From contig SEMN01000053.1 in the NCBI GenBank assembly GCA_005408345.1, forward strand, positions 1,240,001 through 1,304,000: a stretch of DNA of 64,000 nt, written 5' to 3'. The notes under the pieces were generated by a model. It was not told the DNA's origin. It saw nothing but the letters and a program-made list of their open reading frames with translations, and did not search any database. Origin of the DNA: Macquaria australasica. Taxonomy: Eukaryota > Chordata > Actinopteri > Centrarchiformes > Percichthyidae. Numbering within the stretch: position 1 is the first letter of the stretch; every line of letters starts with the position of its first letter. Positions 12,330-24,100 of the stretch are shown here, piece by piece. The position numbers and the translations under genes were made by a program.

Positions 12330-15034
12330 CTCGTTATTTGGCTGTGATGTTTCATGTCTCCACCAACAGGTACACAATGAAACCACACACAGAGGCAGGC
12401 TGGCAGGCACTCAATGCGTTTTGTACTCAAGATTAGCAGCACCTGTCAGACAGCTTGTTTGCGTAAAACATAAATGGCTTTAGAGAAGTATCCAGCTTTA
12501 TGAATCAATTCAGATGGAATCTGCAGTTTGAGAGACCGCCTCTATTAGATGCTGTTTGCCAGTTTCTTTAAAGGCTAATCAGAGAGCAATGAGGGATCCT
12601 AAATGCATTCAGCCACATTTTACACACCGAGCCAATTCCTCCATTTTGGGATGTCACCATTTAAATGATCATGCATTGTGAGTGTAATACTATGGAGTGG
12701 AGGATACCTTTCAGCGCTGAAGCAAAGAAGATTAGCTCAGCCTACAGATGCTCGGTGTGCTGCTAACACTATTTGGTGATAAAAGCACACCCAGCAGAAT
12801 GAAAGTGAATGTGACAATCAATTCCAATTCGCTTTACAGACAAGATTAATTCAATTAACCATCGTTTTCCGCATATACGCCCTAAATGATAGCTGACTAT
12901 GCTGATGTATTGCTGAGAGTGTGAATGGACAGAAACCCAGCTGCATTGCTATTCCAGTATCTACAGCAAGAAATAACAGCATCACATGCTGCATGTTTGT
13001 TTGGTTGAAAGGTTTATGTGGACACCTTTTCAGGGAATACATTGTGACTGGTGCTGGTGGGAATTAGTTAGGCCAATATTACTTAAATGAAAGCTTTCCC
13101 TTTGAGTGAAACAGCTAACTATGAGAGCTCGTGGTGGCAGTCAATCCTCCAGCGTGAGTCAGGCACATCATCTTTACTGCATTCAGTCTTTGAATAATGC
13201 ATGCTAGCTAGCCGCATGCATCAGCAGCGGATGCACAAGCCTCCATGGCAGCAAGACTGCAGGCACCCCATCTGCACCCATCAACACTGAAAAAAGCAGC
13301 CAGAAGCAGCATTAGTAGTGCTACAGCGTCCCCCCCCAAAAAAATAGTTGAGCCTTGAATAGCCCACTTGCATAAAGTGAACACTGCCTTCCGAACGGTT
13401 CTGTTTTTGGAAGTTTTTGTCAGGATAGAGATTTCTCCTGCCGCTGTGCACCACTCCCTCACTGTTACAGCATGAGCAGTCAACAGAGGTGTGCAGATGT
13501 GAGAGATGAAAGACTGAGGCAGAGCTGGTAGATAAGAACCTCAGCTCTCTCTGCATTTGGATGCCAAAGATCACAGCTCCACGCTCCATTTTCACAGCTC
13601 ATTTTGTTGCATCTGCACCACTCTGAGGACACGCAGCTCACATGAGAAGCTTTACCATGAGGTTACATGACCTCAGAGAAATCCCCTAGGCTCCCTTTGT
13701 GCGTCTCCAACTGTATACTGTCAGTCAATATCAAAAGGATCAGGGAGCTGCGGTTTGTGTGGTTTAACAATGGGAGATGCTGATGATGTTTTGTTTGTTA
13801 CACAACTCACACTGCTTTATCTGAGATTTTAGGATTATGTGCTTTGAGTTTTAGACAGAGGCGTTTGTCATCTTTTATTCTTTTGCGCTGGTCATGGCCA
13901 AATAGGTCTGACAGTCGTAAATCAACTGCTGCCATGTAAAACCTGTATGCCAAAAGAAGTTGGCAGCCACATTAGGGTGTCTGGAGTCTGTGCTCTCTGC
14001 ATAAATGTTCACGGTGATTTTTCAAACACTATAGCTACATCAAGACTCCTTTCAAACAACAACTGAAAGTAATAAAAGCAGCATTTCTGTGACAATGCTT
14101 TGTATCGGCCTCTAGCTTTCACAAAAAGCCCAATGAAAATAGATTGGAGGGTCTGCAGTGTTTGCTTGTTTTGTTTCATGACTCACACTGACCCCAGACA
14201 GATTGCTTTTGCCAAGTACGACGCTATTGTAAGAGCCCTGCAGAGCAATAAAAAAATGCTGAAGAGTATGACATTGCAAATAAAATCTTAACTTCAGAAT
14301 GAAACATATTATTACCACTACATTAAGTTCTATTCTCATAAGACTTACAGGCAAAGGAGGATGAAATCAGCAGAAAACTGGCAGGGGAATTACATCTGAG
14401 AGAACTGCAAGCTTTAGTAGAAGTAGTCTATTATCTATAATCATTTGGGAGGCTATCTGAAACAAGACCTTTAAAACACAACCCAAACCTCTGAAGACCG
14501 TCTGCCCGCTAATAAACCAGCATTTCAATTAGCACCTATCTGACGTTACAACGATAACACAAAACCAATTACACGCTGTGCTGCAGATAACTCGTAATCC
14601 ACTTAATAGGTCTGATTTGACTTCTTCTTTTTTCTTCTCCCCTTCCACCACTGCTGCCCTGGGGCTTTTTGCTCTCCAACCAGGACAAGGTATCACTTTG
14701 AACTATCAGTATTGAAGGCACATCTGAGATAGCAGGCCGGCCAATCTCCTGGAGGTCCTGATAGTGGTTCTTTGTCTGCGTAGGGGGGAGTGTTGATGGC
14801 AGCTTTGGAGGTGAGATGAGGAAAGCTAAGTTTTCATCTGTGGCTTCAGGTGCTTCAACACTTGGATTCACAGTTCATCACGCCTTCAATACACGTCTGT
14901 GCTTTTGTTAGATAATGTTGTTAATTAGCTTTAACCCAGTCTACCCCGCAAGTCTACAGGAATAACATTCTGCCTCTTTCTCTGTCTTTTCTTTTTATAT
15001 TCTACATAGAATGTATTTATTTTTAAACTCTTCT
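12330..15034. other. Noncoding, no recognised element
   Basis: Looks single-copy. Stretches such as 12,470-12,800 and 14,000-14,280 have complex, balanced sequence with no simple repeats, so conserved regulatory DNA is possible but cannot be shown here. Overlapping ORFs on the minus strand at 13,208-13,595 and 14,569-14,871 have no domain and no splice-supported continuation. Confidence 0.45.
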
Positions 15035-15039
15035 GTTTT

Positions 15040-15355
15040 GGACTACATCTAACAATTATTTTCATCATTGACAAATCGTTTGGTCTATGAAAAACCAGAA
15101 AACAGTGAAAAATGCTCATCATAATTTTCCAAAACCCAAGCTGATGAAATGTCGTTTTGTCTGACCAGCAGTCCACAACCTCAAAATATTCAGTTTCCTG
15201 TGTGTAAAACAAAAAAAAAATAAGTCTAGAACCATCAAATATTTGATTTGAAATTGAAAAATGGCTTAAGCTATTAAACGATGACGATAAATAGCTGCCG
15301 ATTAATTTTCTGAGGATCAACTTATCAATGAATCAACTAATCATTTCAGCTCTAC
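15040..15355 (+). mobile_element. Interspersed repeat R1, copy 2
   Basis: Diagnostic R1 order: CAATTATTTTCATCATTGAC, TTTGGTCTATGAAAA, AGTGAAAAATG, CCCAAGCTGATGAAATGTCG, TTTTGTCTGACCAGCAGTCC, AAAATATTCAGTTT, ending AATGAATCAACTAATCATTTCAGC. It is parallel to 19,601-19,930 and reversed relative to 22,945-23,220 and 42,950-43,210. The 129-codon minus ORF spanning it is fortuitous. Confidence 0.85.
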
Positions 15356-18300
15356 TTCTGTACCTGTTTTATCTTTGTGTATACAGAGAGATTGTTGGTA
15401 AAATATACAGGTATTTCATGAACGAAAAAATTACCCTTGCAAAACCCTAATAGATGTAAAGGATTGACATTTCTGCTTTTCAGCCTAACCGACAAGGTAT
15501 GCTGAAGAAAGAGAGCAAGTGAGCTGCGGATCTGGCAAATGAGGCTTTCTGGAAGCAGCAGAGCTGAATAAGTGGTCTGAGTGACTGCAGCTATTAACCT
15601 GGAGCTGTTCCAGCTTTGAAAGATAACAGAGACCTTCCTCTAATGATGCCACAGAGTCACAGCAACAATCTAGCGCTTTAATTGAGAGGCGAAACAGCAA
15701 AAATTTGCTGCGGCGTTTAAATAAGACCAACCTTCAAACTACGGTGTGGAGCAATCAGCTTGTGCAAACTAACAAACAAAAGATAAATAAATAATGAAAT
15801 ACATTATAACAATAATAGTGCCATCCGTGCAAAAGTAATCATGAATTTCTACATTTTAATCAAAACAGGTCTATATAGCCCAGAGTGATTTTCTTTCATT
15901 GTGCACCTGATATGAGGCAACCCATCTCATGCATCATACAATGAACAAATCAGTCATAATTTGCATCAAAACGATACTTCAATGGAATCTTTTCTCACGT
16001 CTCACTGCGTGTTTTCCCTGTTTAGAAAAGCAAACAAAAGTCATTTTTGCTCCAGACTGATTTGTATGAATGGGTGGGAGAAAAAGAGATGGTAGATGCA
16101 TTTATCAAATATGGCAATTTGCTTAATGGACTCTGACAAAGCCATTGGCGGTCTTTATTTAGATGCAGATGACTTCCTCCATACTGGCTTCCTCTGTCAC
16201 TGGTAGAGCCGCCTGTCAGGGAAAAGAGAAGAAAGCTCCCTCCTGTTTCTACAGACTGACAGTCAATGACTACCGCTGTCTGTCTGTATATGAGACTGAC
16301 TGACTGCCTGTCTACACTCCCTCTCAACCCCCTTTGGCTCACACTATTTCCCCTTCACTCTGTATAAATTCTCCATCAGTGCAGCAAAAAGAGAACAAAC
16401 CACCTCTCAGTTGGACTGCTCCATGTGTATGAGGCACAGAGTCACCATGGTCATGGCTGTCATGATGTAAAGTTTTTCTGAGAGAAATACTAACAGGTCT
16501 AAAACCGTGTATATTTCATTACATCCAGCACCATATCACTCAAAAGAATAGCTGTCACTCCTAAACACAGCCTGGTGAAACAGTGAGACGAAATAGTGTT
16601 TCTAATTCTTTCAGTTTGACAGTACTCGACATTACACACCATGACGTTTAACAAAAATGCCAGAAAAGAAAAATTAAGCTATTCTGTATTCAATTGCTGT
16701 ATTGCTTACGGGATAAGTTTTAGGCCTGGAAGAGCTGATAAGCATGCAACCAGCATACTGAAAGCACAGGGCTTTCCTGCTATTAAAAAACTCATAGAGC
16801 AGTATGTGTGTGTGAGAGAGTGAGTTGAGAGGAGTGAGATGGGGAGGAGGGGTGGGTTCAATGTTGAGGCAACAGTGCCCTCTTGGAAAAAAAACCCCAT
16901 CAACCTCTGCTGCTGGATGTTGAATATTGTCTGTTTTATCACATAATTTTGTTGTTTGATGCACCATAAAAATATCAGCATTTGCAAATTTGTCAATGAA
17001 AAATGTCACATTTTCTCTTAAAGAAATATTTAATTTCACTGGTGTCCAGAGTGAAATGAAATATATTTGTGAAAACTAATTTTGGCACAATATAGACTTC
17101 TTCAACTACTGATGCTGCATTAAAAAATCTTGTGTGATTTCATCATGACGTCCATTAGCTATTATACATTTCAGTCTATTGTTTGTAAAATACTGTATCT
17201 CACAGTGGAGAAGAAAAAATACAGACAATGACAAGAAAACAGATTAAGATATTTTGTTTGTTTTGAACAATTCCTCAAAGGCACGAAGCTACAGGCCAAC
17301 AGGGATTTCTACAGCATTTGTTTCTGAACAATTAGACTAAAGCCCTTTGAGCCTATGCTTTGAGGATGGTGGGGTGAAGCCTCTTCCAAAAATAAACACA
17401 ACAAATGGAGTTCTTCTTCAATGAGGCTTAAATATGACTTCTGTGCTTAAGATGTGCTAATGGAGATTAATTGTCAGCAAGGTCGTAGCCTCAAATCCTC
17501 TGTGTCTTTCATCATCGAGGAGAGATTAACAGCAATCCACCGAGGAAGATGATAAGTGGTTTCTTCAAGTCCACATGGGGACTGAAGGCCTACTGAGAGA
17601 CTGGGGGAGGACCTGCATTGTACCATGGAAACCTCTAACATTAGTATGGTAACCAACTTCAAGCGAAGACCTTCAAAGTCTGTCAGACAAATGGCCCGTG
17701 GCAAAGACTCTGACATCCTGCAGAATGAGCCTCTCTGAAGTAAGTCGAGGGTCACTGCTGAAGTACTGTTGGATTTACACATCTTTTATTTGAAGTATTT
17801 TGTTTGATGTTTATGAAGCACAATGTTTTGAGGCCAAAATATTATAAAAAAGCCTTTGCTTTGAGACATAATTTAAGCGGGCAAGTACACAGAAGTTTGT
17901 CAGTAACTGCACGAGGAACCTAAATGAGTCAGAAGATATTTTAAAATAAGAGCAAAAACAATTTGCTTCAGTTTTCTTGGCACGTCCAGATTTTGAGGAA
18001 TATGCGTAACATAAAAGCAAACTCTGAGGGCATGATTACTCAGTACTCACCCCCTATCAAGATATACACAGCACAACATATTCATGTGCGTGTGTACATC
18101 CGTTCCTTGTCTGAACATGTGCCATACTGACGTTGTGATCAAATCAGCATCACAGGTTTGAATGAGATAGTGACATCTCGTCTAAATACCCTCCAACAAT
18201 CTTCTCCCAGTGCATTCCCCTGCGACAGAACAATCACATTTCACTTAGCTGGAGCATATCTGTTCAGCGCACAGTCAACCACAAGCACGCAGCAGCACTG

Positions 18301-19600
18301 ATGACAATTTATGACACAAAGGCCAATATTTGCATTGGGCACATGGGACAAAAGCATCAAATCAATGTTTCTCATTGACTTGATAGAGCAAAAGCAATCA
18401 CTTCCTTGCATCTCTCTGATGAAAAGTAGCTCAAAAACACAGGCCTGCATATTACGCACTGCATGAATCTTGTTTCTGGAGGCGAGCACTGTGTTAGGAC
18501 CTTGTCACAGCTGCCATGATGGAGGGGAGGTGATTGTTGTTCCCATCTGGCCACATAATGAGCTCAGAGCGAGACACGCAGGGTCACTAATAGAAACATG
18601 TCATATCGTACATACAGCAAAGTGGGAGCAAAACAAACTGTGCAGCTGTCCATAGCATAAAGCATCCTGCCATTTATTTTTGAGGGTCTCATTTTATAAT
18701 TCTCTGTCTCCCTGACTGTCACGGCACACTGTGATTTGTCCAAAATTACTCTAATTGTTCAACTTGTTTTTCGACGCCCACTTTGTGAGGGAGGAGGCTG
18801 TGGAGCTGAACCACTTAAATGCAGCAGTTCATTGAAATTCATGTGGGAAGAGCATGCAAAAGTGGTCTGATCTCTTTAAAGGACCTATTTCACTATTAAA
18901 TAAAATGTTACAGTCAGAGGGAAACCTCTTTGATGTGTCAGGATAGCACTGAGTAAGAGCGTATGAGAGTTTCAACACCAAAGGGAAGACATAGGCTACA
19001 CTATAGTCCTATAGTGTGTTTTTTTTTAAAGCACATCAAATGACCTAAATAACTTGCTGTAAACGCCTGATTCCACACACTCAAGAAGTGTAAGAATGTC
19101 ATTGTAATTTGTTGTGGCCTTGACTGTTGCTTTGGTCTTTTAATTCTCACAAACACATACGAACAAGCAAATACATCCTTCGTCAAGACTGGGTAGAGAT
19201 TAGGACTGTAAAAAAGTTGGGTAACACTTTAGGTTACAGCCCTCAATTACAGGGGAATGTTGTTGTACATAAGGAGTAAGAATAAAATACCAGTATGCAC
19301 AAATGCAAAAATGTAAGTACAAGGAAGAAGGCAAGGCCCTGTCTTTGTGGGGGCCTGTTTCAAAAGCTCATTTTGTTTATTTGTTTATAGTGTGCCTGCC
19401 AGATGAACATTCCCAGGATAACCTGGCCTTTAGCCCCTATGAAGCTCCAAAAATGCTGGATCCTACACTTCCAATAATGCAACTCTACAATAAGTTTTAC
19501 TTGTCCCTCCCTGCCTGGTAGTGACCCACATCTTTTATTTGCAACTCAGCATTTCTGGTAAAAAAATGTGTTAAAAGGGTTATTTTATTTATAGGTTACA
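15356..19600. other. Noncoding, no recognised element
   Basis: No gene and no clear repeat. Short ORFs on the minus strand (16,022-16,342; 16,674-17,039; 17,474-17,782) lack domains. 18,240-18,660 is complex, non-repetitive DNA that could hold regulatory elements, but nothing in it can be named. At 19,205-19,290 a GTAACACTTTAGGTTACAG-type sequence resembles the edge of a dispersed fish repeat. Confidence 0.45.
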
Positions 19601-19930
19601 GGGTTGCAACTAACGTTTATTTTCGTTGTTGCTTAATCTGCTGATTATTATCTCGATTAATTGGGATCATTTGATCTACAAAGTGTCAAAACATTGTGAA
19701 AAATGCCTCGTGATCATTTCCAAGTCCAAGGTGACATCTTCAGATGTCTTGTTTTGTCCGACCAGTAGTCCAAAACCCAAAGATATTCAGTTTACTATTG
19801 TAGAAGACAAAGAAATATAATAAAACATAATCATATTGGAGAATCTGATTCCAGCAAATGTTTGGCTTTTTTGCTTGGACAATTATTATTATCAAAATTA
19901 CTTTTACTCATCAACTCCATGCAGCTTTAA
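19601..19930 (+). mobile_element. Interspersed repeat R1, copy 3
   Basis: Begins GGGTTGCAACTAACGTTTAT and carries TGAAAAATGCC, TCCAAGTCCAAGGTGACATC, TTCAGATGTCTTGTTTTGTC, and CCCAAAGATATTCAGTTTAC. It is the best preserved plus-oriented R1 in the window. Confidence 0.85.
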
Positions 19931-20172
19931 TTGGTTATTTAATTGGTGGAGTGCCCCTTTAATCAAATTACAACACACTTGTTAATACACATGCAGAATA
20001 TTACAGTAGGCTGGTTTAAAATATAACCTGCCATGTGTAGTCTACATTATGCACTGTATTTGATGGGTAATTAGAGGTGACAGGTTATTTTTGCCCCAGG
20101 GCCATGATTGTGTTAAGATCGTGTTAATCCACCACACGCTGCAGTAAATACACACTTGATTCGTGAAGGTTA

Positions 20173-20225
20173 GTTGTACTCAGTGGTGGAAGAAGCATTC
20201 GGATCATTCACTTATACTGAAATCG
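20173..20225 (-). repeat. R2 fragment
   Basis: CAGTGGTGGAAGAAGCATTC followed by GGATCATTCACT is the reverse complement of the R2 3' end (compare AAAGGATCTGAATACATCC and CCACTACTG at 12,300-12,329). Only the terminal about 50 bp can be recognised. Confidence 0.6.
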
Positions 20226-20620
20226 ATTTTCTCAATCAGCTGCTCACTATGAGCCACGGGGTCCAACGTGAACGCACAATTTAATGCCAAAGTTTGAATA
20301 ATTTTGGTTATTTCACATGAGAGATTTCCACGTTAGCTTTTTTGTCTGTGCGCTTTCTCAGTGGTTTGAAATGGGGAGGTCTCAGTTAGAAAAAGGTGAT
20401 TCTTCGTACTTCCACGTAAAAATCAGGATTAAGCAACATTTTAATCAAAATCTGATGACAGTTGTGGGTTGTTTGCTTATGTTGCCAAGCCCCTGTCAAT
20501 CAAACCAGATCAAACCACACCCACATAGTTTTTTTAGTGTTAAACTCTTAATAACTAATAACTAAAGATGTTTTTTATGAACCTCAACTTTAAGTGTCCC
20601 TTATGGTATACAGAAATACT

Positions 20621-20653
20621 AAAAAAAAAAAAAAAACACACACACACACACAC
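20621..20653. repeat. A16 + (CA)n microsatellite
   Basis: A run of 16 A followed by about eight CA units. Confidence 0.95.
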
Positions 20654-20929
20654 TATAAAAATAACATTATACTTTGATAATATACAGTTTGAAGGCCTTA
20701 AGATTTATAGAATTATAGATCACGGCTTTAGCCTCAGAAATGCAAGAATATCGAGGGATACAGGTAACACAGAGTTAAGGTTTTGTTTCCGGTGTAGGAA
20801 TAGTTAGGAATAGATTAGTAGCTTAATCCAACTGCATAACAATAATAAAATACGACCTGCATTGGCATTAATTAACAGCAGCACAACCCAAGCTAACTTC
20901 GATCACATGACAGATCCCTGAGACAGAGC

Positions 20930-21123
20930 ATCGCCCCGGAAGGCGGAAGGCGCCGTTGCTTAGCGACCAATGGGAGCCAAACAAGCGCGAGCAGCGTCTG
21001 AGGAGTTTGGTGACGTGAGATATTAGCAATATTAGCACTTCAGGACGCCAATTAAACTTATCTTTAAAATATCGCTTGATAATAACCCTTTTAGAAATAC
21101 GTTTAATTTGACGACCTAATCAA
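20930..21123 (+). promoter_or_regulatory. nme8 promoter region with X-box-like site and CCAAT box
   Basis: A local GC-rich island in otherwise AT-rich DNA, immediately upstream of the nme8 start codon. GTTGCTTAGCGACC at 20,955-20,968 is an imperfect two-half-site match to the RFX X-box (GTNRCC, 1-3 nt, RGYAAC type). It overlaps a CCAAT box at 20,967-20,971. A CRE-like TGACGTGA lies about 40 bp further on. RFX sites are known to drive ciliary genes, so the match fits an axonemal gene. The transcription start is not visible; there is no clear TATA box. Confidence 0.5.
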
Positions 21124-24100
21124 ATGGCAGGCAAGAAGAAAGAAGCAAGTCTGCAGGTTGGACAAACACAGCGTGGCTCCTGTAGTTACTGTTCACGGAT
21201 GTTTTAAGCTAACATCACCTTTATGAAGCACCGATATTAATTAATCCGTTTTTTTCTTCCAGACGTCTGTCACCAACCAAGAGCAGTGGGAGGAGATGCG
21301 TGCAACCAAAGGTTTAACAGGTAAGAGCTGCTGTTATGTTCCGTTAAAAGGGAATACTTAGCATCACAACACTAAGCACCTGTTCAATACTGTTGTGCAG
21401 CTGTAAAAACTTGTAAAAAGAAAAAACAGTCTATGTGAATGAGCTCTGACATTGTGATTGTAATTTATTGTATGCTGCTGCCCCACTGTGTTCACTGGGA
21501 CAACTGCAGATTGAATGCTTGCACCAATCCACCATTCTTGCTCTCTGACTCTCTCCTTCCAGTCGTAGATGTGCACCAACAGTGGTGTGGTCCCTGCAGA
21601 GCTGTGGTTAGTCTCCTACGGAAAATAAAGAACGAACTGGGTGATGACCTATTACATTTCGCCACCGTAAGCCCTGAGTGAATTTTAAATGTGAAGAATT
21701 TAAATTGAAACCAAAATCTGTGGCGGAGCAGCCCTAAACTGTGTGTGCATGTGTTTGTGTTTGTATGGTGCAGGCCGAGGCAGATAGCATTGATGCTCTG
21801 GAGAAGTATCGAGGGAAATGTGAGCCCACCTTCCTCTTCTATGGGGTGAGTGTGTGAGTGTATACTGTGCATGTGTGCATGCTTGTACACTAAATGTGTG
21901 TTCATGGTTCAGCATATATGAGGCTTCAGCTCTCTGTGGTTTGCCTTTTTGTCCTTTTTATTCAATTTCTGTCTTAATACTTTCATTCTCTAGTAATTTC
22001 TAGGTTTAGTTTATTTTCTGTCTATATTTCTTTTCCCCTTTTATCCTTGGCCTGCTGTACTCAAAGCATCTTTGTATGTCACTGCTTGTTATGTTAAATT
22101 TAATTGAAAAAATTGGTTATACATAAAAAGTCTATGCATTGAATGAACAGGGTGGGGAGCTAGTGGCTGTGCTGCGAGGGGCCAATGCTCCTCTTCTTCA
22201 GAGGATGATTGTAGAGGAACTGGCCAAGGAGAAGTTGGTCCTGGAGCAAGGTGGTGAACGCAAAGTGGTGAGCCCACGCATTCACATAGACAGTTACACA
22301 GTACAGTTATCCATTCACACATATGCTAGCTGAAACAACAGGCCTTTTTCACAGCTTACGTTTTGACTTATCATAGTAGGAAAAGCACAGGTGTTACTAA
22401 TAACATTAACAATGGCTCAGTTGTATTCAAGTGTCCCAGTAAGCCATGACAATGTGACAGTGAGCCAGCATGCACAATACTAGGACCCTGAAACTGAAGC
22501 AGCTGAATGGAAATTAGCCAGCATTAATTTTATTATTTACACCTGTGCTTTTCCCACTGTGACATGTCAAAATGTCTTCTGTGAAAAAGGCCCGTTAGTC
22601 AATTAAACAATTAGTCAATCAACATAAGGTTAATCAGCAACTGTTATGACCACCCCGATACACCCGCCATGTACAATCATACGAAGAAAAGGGGGAACAA
22701 AAGGTTGCAGGTGTAGCGAATAGTTGTCCATGCATGCCAAGATTTGCTGTATCTCAGGCACAGGCTGAAATTGTCCATACGCAGTCACAGTCTGAGGGTG
22801 TTTGATTTAATAAAGGTTACTTAAGTCTTTCAAATAAACTGTACAGACAGCCACACTCAGAGGGGCACATACATCAGCGTACACTCCTAAGTTGCAGCTG
22901 AGTCTATGTGCTTTCTGACGCAATCAGTGATTGGACCCCATATTTAAGTAACTTTTCAAGCAAAATTGCCAAACATTTTCTAGTTCCAGCTTCTCAAATG
23001 TGAGCATTTACTGCTTTTCTTTGTCTTATGTGATAGTAAACTGAATATCATTGGGTATTGGACTGTTGGTTGGACATAACAAGCAATTTGTAGAAATCAC
23101 CCTGGGTGTCCGGGATGGCCATTTTTCACTGTTTTCTGACATTTAATTGACCCACAAATTACATCAAGAAACTAATCGGCAGATTAATCGATATTAAAAT
23201 AATGAGTAGTTGCAGCCGTAGTTTATTCATACAAGACAGTATGTACGCAAGTGTTTTTAGACACCCATGTTTAGGGATTCAGTGTTTTTATTTGGTTTTG
23301 TTGTGTCCGTCAGGTTAAAGATGATGGTCTGGTGGATGATGAGAAGAAAGAAAATGAGCAGATGCCGCAGCAGTCAGAAAATGAAGGAAGTATAATTGGT
23401 ACTGTGGAAACAATATAATCATATTAGTGGTCAATTTTGTATTGTGATTGGCATAATTGCTGGTACTGTTGTTACTGTGATCACCATTGTTGTTGTTTAC
23501 CAGTGTCATCATGATTCTGTTTACCATTTTATCTGCATTACTGATCATCGCTCAAGCTGCCCTTTTCTCCTGTAGTTCCTGCCAGTAAATCCTACACAGT
23601 TGCCATCATCAAACCAGATGCTGTTGCTCACGGCAAAGCAAATGAGATCATTATGAAGGTACACAGAGACTAACACTGCTCACATTCTGAGAAGACAACA
23701 TTGTCTCAAGCCTTCCTGCTGACATTAGTTAATTATCCTGACATTACTCTCCTGGCTAGATTCAAGACGCTGGGTTCGAGATCCTGGCCCACGAGGAACG
23801 CACGCTGACTGAGGTTGAGGCTGGAGATTTTTACCAGCACAAATCAGCAGAGGTATGGTGAGAATAGAACAGAATAATAGCAAAAAGGATCATATCACAC
23901 ATTGCAGAGACTGGCATACATGTCAAACTGCTGACCGGTTCAGTGTATGTTTGTGAGGTTAGTCTGGGCAATTTAAATTCTGTGTCAACACCCTAACAGG
24001 AGAGCAGTCACGACCAGTGCAAAAATCATTTCAATTAGTTTGCAATACATCACACTTCCATCTGCATTTCTGCACAGGGGCTCAAAATAGATCTGCTGTG

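Noticed and set aside
14931..15320. 129-codon minus-strand ORF
   Set aside because: Lies across an R1 repeat; the frame is not kept in other R1 copies.
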